Below are positions 1 to 5,446 of a DNA stretch of 5,446 nt, piece by piece. The notes beneath the pieces are model-generated. The model did not search any database. It saw only the letters and a program-made list of their open reading frames with translations, and was not told where the DNA came from. A program made the position numbers and the translations under genes. Within the stretch, counting starts at the first letter, position 1. Each line of letters opens with the position of its first letter. The stretch is from Kiritimatiellia bacterium (GTDB lineage: Bacteria > Verrucomicrobiota > Kiritimatiellia > RFP12 > UBA1067). The stretch is from assembly GCA_017628165.1 (NCBI GenBank), contig JAGBZQ010000112.1, forward strand, positions 1 to 5,446, read 5' to 3'.

Positions 1-1
1 G

Positions 2-1885
2 GGCTACCGCAAGAACAGGCTTCTTCCTTTTCTTGATCATTGGTTCAAGAACGATCCCCAAGTGGTGTCCAAGGTGGCTGTCTGGGGAGCTCCGCACATT
101 TGGATGTCTTCTGGTATCGAGCCCATCCCGGAGCGTTATTTCTTCGGCGGAGATCCTGCCAGGAAGTGCGATTGGACCGAGACATGGAAGGGGCTTGATC
201 CTGTTCTCGGGGTGTCGTCTGGCTGGGGCAGTTACGTTCTCTTCAACTACAAGACGGCAAGAAAGATTCCGTATGTAGATCGAGTGCGCTATAATTATTT
301 GCGTCATATTGGTCTTTTGGCCACGAATCAGGGCTGCGTGCATCACTTTGAAGGCCTTCGCCTTCTTAACGACGGCAAGAAGGAGGAGGCCGACAAGGCC
401 TTTGCGAAGGCGTTTTCTCTCTATGAGCTTGTTCTTGGCGAGATTGATGCCGATAACGTCAGTGCACTCATAAACGAGGAGCTTCTGGCGAGCAAGGCTT
501 CTTTCAAGAAGGCCAAGGCAAAACATAAAGTGATACAGGCAGCTCTTAAGGTCATAGCAGAGGATCAGATGCGTCGCTACGAGCCTTCGAGTCTCTTTCT
601 TCTCTACGGATACATCTGTGATCCTTCTTTCATGCTCAAGTACGGCCAGAATCTTATTGCTCGTTCCGGACAGTTTGGTCACGGCATGTATCAGATTCGC
701 CGCGCTATTGACCTTATTCCCGCTGAGCAGCGTCAGCTTGCGGAGCTCAATATTCTCGCGTCGATCTACACCGACGGTGCCGAGAAATCGAAAGCTCGCA
801 AGATTTACGACGAGGCGCTCGTGCGCGATCCTTCAAATCGCACGGCGCTTCAGCGTCTGGCACAGCTTGAGATGCTTGATGGAAATACAGAGAAGGCGAT
901 TGAATATTTGCAGCGCGCAATGGCGGGATCCGAGGATGATCCGCAGCTCTTTACTCAGATGGCGCATCTTTATCTTCTCAAGAATCAGTTAGATAAAGCC
1001 GAGGCAAAACTTCGCGAGGCGACTGATCTGAATCCCAAGGATCTTCATGCTTGGTCGCTTCTTGCTGTTACGCTTATGCGCAAGGTAGATTCTCTTGGCG
1101 AGGCGGACAAGGTGAAGCGCGAGGAGCTCATCAAGGAGATTGAAGATGTTATTGTTCCCACCATGGAGAAGGAGGCAAATAACACCAACGATTTCTTCCT
1201 TCAGTCCACGCGAGCGTTCACGCTTATTCGCAAGGGCGGCATTGAGAACATCCGTCAGGCGCGTGATTCGTTCGTGGCGATATCAAGGATGAAGCCGGGC
1301 GCGAATGCCGCGAGCGATGTTATTCTCTCGCTCGATATGCAGCTTGATGATAAGATTCACGCCGAGCAGCAGGCTCTCAGGACACTTGAGATTGACCGCA
1401 TGCATCCTATGGCCAACTATATCATGGGTTCGCTCATGCTTGGCAGGGATGATTTCGCGGCTGCCGAGGCGCATTTGAGGCGCGCTGTTTCTGGTCCTCG
1501 CCCGATTCCGCTTGCATTCAACGACTTGGCCGAAGCGCTTCGCCGCCAGAAGAAGTTCGCGGAAGCCGAGGTTTTTGCCCGTAAGGCGGTTGGTGCAGCA
1601 CCCAAGCTTTATGTGGTATGGGAGACGCTCGGTTCCATTCTTATTGATGCCGGCAAGGATTTTGAAGAGGCTGAGAGGTGTGTTCAGAAGGCGTGTGACC
1701 TATCAAAGGATTCAAGTGGCCGCGTAATGGACGTTCGTATGCTGATTTCTCTTGCCCGCGTGCAGCTCAAGCGCGGTGAGATGCTTAGAGCCAAGGGTAC
1801 TATGCGCACTGTTCTTGGGCGCATCGACGAGCTCTCCGAGTTTGAGAAGAGAGAGTTCGAGGAGCTGAGGAAGCGTGTTAAGTAG
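2..1885 (+). CDS. TPR-repeat protein, 5'-truncated; possible C-terminal part of a DUF2723-like membrane protein
   Basis: The frame is open from base 2 with no stop upstream, so the gene begins outside the window; 627 residues are visible before the TAG stop. The GTG at 62 is in frame but is only an internal valine. Visible residues 1 to about 105 are a globular, aromatic-rich segment with no TPR pattern and no membrane helix. From about residue 110 the chain is helical. Clear tetratricopeptide units lie at roughly 246-347 (three in tandem, with the usual A..Y..AL..DP.N spacing) and 468-571 (three more), with a less regular helical stretch between them. TPRs normally serve as protein-protein scaffolds. 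The non-TPR start reminds me of the tail of DUF2723 (GT-C-like) membrane proteins, which in related phyla often end in TPRs, but the catalytic part is not visible. It overlaps the next gene by 11 bp. The TPR call is firm; the DUF2723 link is inference. Confidence 0.85.
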   Translation, partial: GYRKNRLLPFLDHWFKNDPQVVSKVAVWGAPHIWMSSGIEPIPERYFFGGDPARKCDWTETWKGLDPVLGVSSGWGSYVLFNYKTARKIPYVDRVRYNYLRHIGLLATNQGCVHHFEGLRLLNDGKKEEADKAFAKAFSLYELVLGEIDADNVSALINEELLASKASFKKAKAKHKVIQAALKVIAEDQMRRYEPSSLFLLYGYICDPSFMLKYGQNLIARSGQFGHGMYQIRRAIDLIPAEQRQLAELNILASIYTDGAEKSKARKIYDEALVRDPSNRTALQRLAQLEMLDGNTEKAIEYLQRAMAGSEDDPQLFTQMAHLYLLKNQLDKAEAKLREATDLNPKDLHAWSLLAVTLMRKVDSLGEADKVKREELIKEIEDVIVPTMEKEANNTNDFFLQSTRAFTLIRKGGIENIRQARDSFVAISRMKPGANAASDVILSLDMQLDDKIHAEQQALRTLEIDRMHPMANYIMGSLMLGRDDFAAAEAHLRRAVSGPRPIPLAFNDLAEALRRQKKFAEAEVFARKAVGAAPKLYVVWETLGSILIDAGKDFEEAERCVQKACDLSKDSSGRVMDVRMLISLARVQLKRGEMLRAKGTMRTVLGRIDELSEFEKREFEELRKRVK

Positions 1886-2978
1886 TCTTCTTGTAGCTAC
1901 AACTTTGCAAATCGGGCCTTTTTTTGAGAAAGGGCCCGATTCTTTCGCCTTCAGACCATTTGTTTCCTGCGAGGCGGAGACCACAGATGTCCTCTGGCCG
2001 TTTTTCACCAAACATCGTGATTGGTGGAGGTGTTGCTTCATTGCTTATTACGCTGAGCATCCGGATTCGCGGGGGTATGGTTTTTCGCTTCTGCCTTTCT
2101 GGTTCAGCGGCTCGTATCAGGAGAAGGGGGCTTATGCGGCGCTATTCCCTCTTTATGGCAGGCATCCGAATATCATGGGGGTATACGATCTTGAGTTTAC
2201 CGCATGGCCGCTTTGGATGCGCTACAAGATGCCGCGCGGAAGAGAGTGGCTTGAAACCGAGAGCGTTTTCTTTCCGGTCTTCAGCCGTCGGAGTGATGGC
2301 GCTTGGAGCGCGTGGCCCGTTTATGGAGTGAACTTTCAGCGCGAAAGCGTTCATCGGTATGTCGCTTGGCCGTTTGTAACCTGGGCTTCATACTCTTCTG
2401 ATAGGGATACGTCAGGGGCTGGGTATTCGTGGATGCTCTGGCCGCTTTGGGGAAAGGTGAAGCGCGAGCGTGAAAGCCAGACGATGATTCTGCCGCCTTT
2501 CTTTTCGTTTGCCGAGGCGTATTGTTCTGTGCGTGCTTCGCGTGGGAATAGTGCTCCTTCTTTTCGCATACGTGCACCTTGGCCTTTTTTTGAATATGAG
2601 TCAAGCGCGGATCGTTCGCGTGTTTCTGTGTTTCCGCTTTATGAAAAAATCGCCGATTATCAAGTATCCGACGGAAATGTGTCTTCTTCTGTCATGCGCT
2701 TTGGCTGGAGATTGGTTGAGATTTACGATGATGAAATCCGTATTTTCCCGTTTTGGGCGTCTGGCCGCTCGCATATGCGTTTTTGGCCTATTTGGGAGAC
2801 GGAGGAGAATGATGGAGTTGAGCGAACGAAAGTTCTTTCGCTCCTTCCAATTCGCTGGGCGCCTCAAGTGGCGCGTAATTGGGCAAAGTTCTGGACTTTT
2901 TACGAGCGAGAATCCACTTCGCGCCATACTGATCATTCGCTGTTCTGGGGGCTTGTGAAATGGAGGAGCGAGAAATGA
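1875..2978 (+). CDS. Tryptophan-rich WPxF-repeat protein of unknown function
   Basis: This 367-residue protein has no assigned function. It carries about 15 copies of a short motif, [W/F/L]-P-[L/F/V/I]-[W/F/Y/V], for example WPFF at 41, LPFW at 73, FPLY at 91, WPLW at 111 and 189, WPVY at 147, FPFW at 291 and WPIW at 304. Copies are spaced roughly 12 to 38 residues apart by polar, charged turns. It has 24 tryptophans (about 6.5%). The pattern suggests repeated beta-strands with aromatic girdles, perhaps a barrel or sheet in the envelope; this is inference. The start is GTG at 1875: an in-frame TGA at 1866 blocks extension, a TTG at 1905 is the only other early start, and no ATG occurs before codon 101. 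GGAG at 1861 and GAGGA at 1867 could serve as ribosome binding sites. The N-terminus has a short hydrophobic stretch but no basic residue, so a signal peptide is doubtful. It overlaps the TPR gene by 11 bp and the next gene by 4 bp. Confidence 0.8.
   Translation: MLSSLLVATTLQIGPFFEKGPDSFAFRPFVSCEAETTDVLWPFFTKHRDWWRCCFIAYYAEHPDSRGYGFSLLPFWFSGSYQEKGAYAALFPLYGRHPNIMGVYDLEFTAWPLWMRYKMPRGREWLETESVFFPVFSRRSDGAWSAWPVYGVNFQRESVHRYVAWPFVTWASYSSDRDTSGAGYSWMLWPLWGKVKRERESQTMILPPFFSFAEAYCSVRASRGNSAPSFRIRAPWPFFEYESSADRSRVSVFPLYEKIADYQVSDGNVSSSVMRFGWRLVEIYDDEIRIFPFWASGRSHMRFWPIWETEENDGVERTKVLSLLPIRWAPQVARNWAKFWTFYERESTSRHTDHSLFWGLVKWRSEK
1910..1941 (+). repeat. Strong hairpin (terminator-like) inside the first codons of the WPxF gene
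   Basis: AATCGGGCC (1910-1918) pairs perfectly with GGCCCGATT (1933-1941). A T.G wobble and three T-A pairs extend the stem to about 13 bp, leaving a loop of about six bases (1923-1928). It begins 25 bp after the TPR gene's stop, where an intrinsic terminator would be expected, but the T-tract after the 3' arm is weak (TTCTTT, then GC). The WPxF frame reads straight through, giving the near-symmetric peptide GPFFEKGP. It may be an attenuator, an RNA stability element, or a former terminator absorbed into a coding region. The structure is visible in the sequence; the role is not. Confidence 0.6.
2962..2968 (+). promoter_or_regulatory. Shine-Dalgarno site that decides the start of the UbiA-family gene
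   Basis: GGAGGAG lies inside the end of the WPxF gene. The GGAGG core ends 8 bases before the ATG at 2975, which is ideal spacing. That ATG also forms an ATGA overlap with the TGA stop of the preceding gene. The in-frame ATG at 2960 would overlap this site and has no comparable site of its own, so 2975 is chosen. The arrangement implies translational coupling. Confidence 0.8.
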
Positions 2979-3892
2979 TTTCTCTTGCGTCAATTAAGGT
3001 GTGGCTTTCGGCTTTTCGCTGGACGCAATGGACGAAAAACGGCATCGTGTTTATCGCGTGGTGTTTTGCGTTTGCTGACGAATCCCAGGCGGCGATGGCG
3101 CGTGGATACAGACCGTTTCTTCTTGTGGTTGCAATGGCGGTTTCGTTTTCGCTTCTCTCAAGCGCGTTTTATCTGCTGAATGATGTTTCTGATTACGAGT
3201 CCGATAAGCGACATCCTATAAAACGCTTGCGTCCTGTGGCTGCCGGGATTATTTCCAAGATGGATGCCGTCCGCATGGCGCTCGCATTGTATGCGTGTTC
3301 GCTTTTTTTTCCAGCATATCTCGTCTTTCGCCATCCCGACAGAACATGGGGATTTGCTGTGATTTTGCTGTATACCGTGATGCAGTGTCTTTATTCGGGA
3401 TTTTTCAAACGCATCCCTTACGTGGATGTTGCGGTTATCGCCGCGGGATTTGTTATGCGAGCGGTTGCAGGTGCGGCAGCTATGGATGTACGAATTTCGC
3501 CATGGCTTCTTTGGTGTGCGTTTTTACTCTCGCTTTTCCTTGCTCTTTGTAAGCGGCGTCATGAAATGGCTGTTGCGTTAAATTCCCGTGCCGCTCTTGC
3601 TATCTATCATCCTGTGGTGATAGACGTACTGATTGTGATCTCTGCGCTTGCCACCTGCGGCGTGTATCTATGGTACACTCTTGCCGCTGATACCGTGGCG
3701 CGCTTCGGATCGCGAGCGCTCTCTATGACGGCGGTGTTTGTTGCGCTTGGGGTCTTTAGATATGTCGTCCTTCTTTTCAAGAAGGGTGATGTAGGACGCC
3801 CCGAGATGGTTCTTTTGACTGACAGGATAATTTGGCTTGTTCTTGCGGGCTATGTTTCCTCGGCGTTATGGGCGCTCTTGTTTTTGAGATGA
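2975..3892 (+). CDS. UbiA-family polyprenyl-phosphate phosphoribosyltransferase (DPPR synthase-like)
   Basis: This is an integral membrane prenyltransferase-fold protein of 305 residues, the usual size for the family. It likely transfers 5-phosphoribose from PRPP to a polyprenyl phosphate, giving a lipid-linked pentose donor for envelope glycans. The first Asp-rich motif is at residues 69-87, reading NDVSDYESD, then HP, K and RP, which closely matches the mycobacterial decaprenyl-phosphate enzyme (Rv3806c). The second conserved loop, about 140-166, has YSGFFK, D151 and an R-plus-AGA pattern. KRRHEM at 193-198 and a late PEMVLLTDR segment near 277-285 are also typical of this subgroup rather than of quinone- or heme-type UbiA enzymes. 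Hydrophobic segments fill the rest, consistent with about nine helices. The start is set by a good Shine-Dalgarno site and an ATGA overlap with the WPxF gene. It ends in another ATGA overlap with folC. The polyprenyl length and the partner epimerase genes are not visible here. Confidence 0.87.
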   Translation: MISLASIKVWLSAFRWTQWTKNGIVFIAWCFAFADESQAAMARGYRPFLLVVAMAVSFSLLSSAFYLLNDVSDYESDKRHPIKRLRPVAAGIISKMDAVRMALALYACSLFFPAYLVFRHPDRTWGFAVILLYTVMQCLYSGFFKRIPYVDVAVIAAGFVMRAVAGAAAMDVRISPWLLWCAFLLSLFLALCKRRHEMAVALNSRAALAIYHPVVIDVLIVISALATCGVYLWYTLAADTVARFGSRALSMTAVFVALGVFRYVVLLFKKGDVGRPEMVLLTDRIIWLVLAGYVSSALWALLFLR

Positions 3893-5154
3893 AGTATTTA
3901 GAGCAGCTTGCCGCGCGTCGGAGATTTGGAATGCGCCCTGGGCTTGAGACGATTTCGTCTATCCTTGCTGCACTCGGAAATCCGGAGAAGGGATTGCCGG
4001 TTGTTCATGTGGCGGGAACGAATGGCAAAGGGGCGGTCGTCTCTATTCTTGATGAATGTTTTCGCGCAGCGGGGTTAAAGTCTGCTCGTTATACGTCTCC
4101 TCATCTTGTGAAGATTAACGAGCGCTTTTTTCTAGATGGAAGGCCTCTTTCTGATTCGCTCTTAGAGAGAGCATCTATTAAGGTGGAAGACTCGGTTCTT
4201 AATCTTGGCGAAGCTCAGGCGGAAGTGACGTTTTTTGAGGCGTTGACGCTTGTAGCCTTTGAGGTGTATTCGTCAGAGAAAGTGGATGTGGCAGTATTCG
4301 AGACGGGGCTTGGCGGCAGGCTTGATGCAACGAACGTGTGCGAGCCGCGAATTTCAGTGATTACTCGTATCGGACTCGATCATTGCGATTGGCTTGGGAA
4401 TACTCCCCAGGCGATTGCTGCGGAGAAGGCGGGGATTATCAAGCCAAATGTGCCAATTGTTCTTGGACGCAATATTGATAGTGTCCGTGGAGTTGTAGAA
4501 GCGAGGGCGAGAGAGGTGGGAGCGCCGTTTTTCTATGCGCCGGATATGGTCTCAGAGGAGGATATTCCCAAGGGATATGCGCTTGACGGCTCTTTCAACC
4601 GCGAGAATGCTTTGACTGCGCTTTCGGTGTTGAAGGTGGTGCAGGATTTTAAGTTGTTTGATTTCCCGGATCCAAATAGACTTTTTGATGGGTTTGGACA
4701 TGTAGTCTGGCCTGGGCGTTTTCAGCGTGTTGGCAATACGATAGTGGATGGGGCTCATAATCCGCCAGCAGCAAGAGCGCTTGCGTCTGCGCTTGCTGCT
4801 GAGGGGTGTGCGTTTACGTTGGTGGCAGGCTTCTGTTCTGACAAGGATGTGGGTGAGACTCTTTCAATTCTTGCACCGTATATAAAGAAGGCGTATGCGG
4901 TAAGAACGAATAATCCGCGTTCGCTTTCCGCAGAAGATCTTGCTGCCAAGATGCATGAATGCGGTATTGGGGCTGTGGCTTGCGGATCTCTTGCGGAGGC
5001 ATTTGCTTTTGCAGGTGTAGATGCGGCGGCTAAGGGTAGTGGAGAAGTGGTTGTTTGCGGCTCTCTTTTTCTTGCAGGGGAAGCGCTTGTTGAGCTTGGG
5101 GCATATCCTTGGGATGCTAATCGGTTTGATCCATCGGAAAAACTGCATTCATAG
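3889..5154 (+). CDS. folC: Bifunctional dihydrofolate synthase / folylpolyglutamate synthase
   Basis: This cytosolic Mur-ligase-family enzyme adds L-glutamate to dihydropteroate, and further glutamates to folates, using ATP. It has 421 residues, normal for FolC. The ATP-binding P-loop is GTNGKG at 43-48, followed by TSPHL at 69-73 and INERF at 76-80. The central ETGLGGRLDATN lies at 138-149. GLDH (162-165) and AEKAGIIK (178-185), with the lysine that is usually carbamylated, complete the metal/ATP site. WPGRFQ (274-279) and DGAHNP (287-292) mark the hinge to the C-terminal domain, which ends with a CGSLFLAGEAL segment. All key residues appear intact. The start is ATG 3889, which overlaps the preceding TGA as ATGA. 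No good Shine-Dalgarno site is visible, so translation probably depends on coupling to the upstream gene. An in-frame TTG at 3832 would only add a sequence unlike FolC that lies within the UbiA-family gene. No terminator is evident after the TAG stop. Confidence 0.96.
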   Translation: MKYLEQLAARRRFGMRPGLETISSILAALGNPEKGLPVVHVAGTNGKGAVVSILDECFRAAGLKSARYTSPHLVKINERFFLDGRPLSDSLLERASIKVEDSVLNLGEAQAEVTFFEALTLVAFEVYSSEKVDVAVFETGLGGRLDATNVCEPRISVITRIGLDHCDWLGNTPQAIAAEKAGIIKPNVPIVLGRNIDSVRGVVEARAREVGAPFFYAPDMVSEEDIPKGYALDGSFNRENALTALSVLKVVQDFKLFDFPDPNRLFDGFGHVVWPGRFQRVGNTIVDGAHNPPAARALASALAAEGCAFTLVAGFCSDKDVGETLSILAPYIKKAYAVRTNNPRSLSAEDLAAKMHECGIGAVACGSLAEAFAFAGVDAAAKGSGEVVVCGSLFLAGEALVELGAYPWDANRFDPSEKLHS

Positions 5155-5157
5155 GGC

Positions 5158-5187
5158 GTGGCAGAATTGAAAAGAATATGATATAAT
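5158..5187 (+). promoter_or_regulatory. Promoter of the tRNA-Ser gene (extended -10)
   Basis: A perfect TATAAT at 5182-5187 is preceded by TG one base upstream (5179-5180), giving an extended -10 box. GTGGCA at 5158-5163 is a moderate -35 match (TTGACA) at 18-bp spacing. Initiation would fall near 5194, about 6 bases before the mature tRNA. The promoter fills the short gap after the folC stop, so the tRNA is probably transcribed independently of the operon. Confidence 0.75.
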
Positions 5188-5199
5188 ATTCGCCGTTTT

Positions 5200-5287
5200 G
5201 GAGAGGTGGCTGAGTGGTCGATAGCGGCGGTCTTGAAAACCGTTGACCCGAAAGGGTCCGGGGGTTCGAATCCCTCCCTCTCCGCCA
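5200..5287 (+). tRNA. tRNA-Ser (anticodon UGA), CCA encoded
   Basis: A full cloverleaf is visible. The acceptor GGAGAGG (5200-5206) pairs with CCTCTCC (5277-5283), then comes discriminator G and an encoded CCA (5285-5287). The D stem is GCT (5209-5211) with AGC (5223-5225). The anticodon stem is 5227-5231 with 5239-5243, with loop CTTGAAA and anticodon TGA at 5234-5236, which reads UCA and related serine codons. The long variable arm, diagnostic of serine, is GACCC-GAAA-GGGTC (5245-5258). The T loop TTCGAAT is at 5265-5271 on a five-pair stem with one G-T wobble. The gene looks fully functional. Confidence 0.97.
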
Positions 5288-5308
5288 ATTCGCCTTGTGA
5301 ATTGGCGG
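5282..5308 (+). repeat. Perfect 10-bp inverted repeat overlapping the tRNA 3' end
   Basis: CCGCCAATTC (5282-5291) and GAATTGGCGG (5299-5308) are exact reverse complements around the 7-base spacer GCCTTGT. The left arm includes the last six bases of the tRNA, CCGCCA with the CCA tail. No T-tract follows (AACCTATT), so it is not a standard intrinsic terminator. In the primary transcript this hairpin would compete with acceptor-stem pairing and hide the CCA until processed. Confidence 0.7.
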
Positions 5309-5310
5309 AA

Positions 5311-5380
5311 CCTATTACCTATTACCTCTAACCTAAAACCGAAAGAAAGGTAAAAAGTAAGAGGTAAAAGGTAAGAAGTG
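5311..5380 (+). repeat. Heptamer (7-bp period) repeat array in two opposed halves
   Basis: Ten consecutive 7-base units fill this stretch in strict register. The left half has five units beginning with CC: CCTATTA (twice), CCTCTAA, CCTAAAA and CCGAAAG. The right half has five units: AAAGGTA, AAAAGTA, AGAGGTA, AAAGGTA and AGAAGTG. The right units are roughly the reverse complement of the left ones (a TACCTNT-like core), so the array is both tandem and an imperfect inverted repeat that could fold into a long, AT-rich hairpin. It resembles heptanucleotide short tandem repeats known between genes in some bacteria, such as the STRR elements of cyanobacteria. No function can be assigned. Confidence 0.75.
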
Positions 5381-5445
5381 CGGAGCTGGCGGAAGCCAAG
5401 TACGCGCAATCCAGAAACGACTTCATTTCCAAACAGACCATCGCA
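5368..5445 (+). other. Coding-like frame at the window edge, no start codon seen
   Basis: From 5368, just after an in-frame TAA at 5365, a frame stays open to the window end. From 5380 it reads AELAEAKYAQSRNDF and onward, an Ala/Glu/Lys-rich helical composition typical of real protein rather than spacer. No ATG, GTG or TTG start precedes it in frame, and its first codons lie in the heptamer array. It could be a decayed gene fragment, a gene whose start is an unusual CTG at 5386, or chance. The visible piece is too short to identify a family. Confidence 0.25.
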
Positions 5446-5446
5446 C

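Noticed and set aside
1891..1902. Perfect 12-bp palindrome TTGTAGCTACAA near the start of the WPxF gene
   Set aside because: About one 12-bp palindrome is expected by chance in a window this long; there is no second copy or promoter context to support an operator.
2281..2604. Long minus-strand frames opposite the WPxF gene (also at 2601-2993)
   Set aside because: They are antisense shadows of a gene with a clear repeat pattern and operon overlaps; no start-site signal or recognisable protein features were seen.
2960..2974. Earlier ATG for the UbiA-family gene
   Set aside because: It overlaps the Shine-Dalgarno site that serves ATG 2975, has no comparable site of its own, and adds only five non-conserved residues.
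3832..3888. TTG-initiated N-terminal extension of folC
   Set aside because: It lies wholly inside the UbiA-family gene, and FolC proteins normally begin with the segment that starts at ATG 3889.
5167..5172. TTGAAA as a -35 box for the tRNA promoter
   Set aside because: It is only 9 bp from the TATAAT box, too close for sigma-70; the extended -10 explains the promoter better.
4755..5288. 177-codon minus-strand frame running from the tRNA back into folC
   Set aside because: Its first residues are the antisense translation of tRNA-Ser (the well-known spurious EREGFEPPDPFGSTVFKTAA type), and the rest is antisense to folC.
5149..5409. 86-codon minus-strand frame across the repeat and tRNA
   Set aside because: It contains the classic spurious GGEGGIRTPGPF antisense-tRNA-Ser peptide and otherwise translates the heptamer array.

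Overview
The window is a compact run of four co-directional genes on the plus strand, followed by a tRNA gene and a repeat-rich intergenic tail. Base composition is moderate, the genes overlap end to end, and nothing is coded on the minus strand. The Trp-rich 'WPxF' repeat protein, a large TPR protein whose start resembles the tail of DUF2723-type membrane proteins, and a heptamer-repeat spacer together suggest an uncultured Gram-negative bacterium of the Planctomycetota-Verrucomicrobiota-Kiritimatiellota sphere. That placement rests on recalled family resemblance only and is tentative.

Layout: (1) 2-1885, the C-terminal 627 residues of a TPR protein whose start lies outside the window. (2) 1875-2978, a 367-residue protein of unknown function with about 15 copies of a short [W/F/L]-P-hydrophobic-aromatic motif; a strong hairpin lies inside its first codons. 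(3) 2975-3892, a UbiA-superfamily integral membrane enzyme with the motifs of polyprenyl-phosphate phosphoribosyltransferase (decaprenyl-phosphoryl-5-phosphoribose synthase type). (4) 3889-5154, FolC, the dihydrofolate/folylpolyglutamate synthase. (5) 5200-5287, tRNA-Ser(UGA) with its own extended -10 promoter. (6) 5282-5308, an inverted repeat that uses the tRNA 3' end as one arm. (7) 5311-5380, a 7-bp-period repeat array arranged as two opposed halves. (8) From about 5368 to the window end, a coding-like frame without a start codon.

Genes 1 to 4 overlap by 11, 4 and 4 bp, so they are very probably one translationally coupled transcript whose promoter is upstream of the window. A plausible but unproven theme is the cell envelope: the UbiA enzyme would make a polyprenyl-linked pentose donor, the TPR protein could be the tail of a membrane glycosyltransferase-like protein, and the aromatic repeat protein could be an envelope beta-structure. 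FolC is a housekeeping enzyme carried along in the operon.

The least ordinary parts are the WPxF repeat protein with its embedded hairpin, and the structured repeats immediately 3' of the tRNA. I see no CRISPR array, transposase, defence system or other recognisable mobile element.
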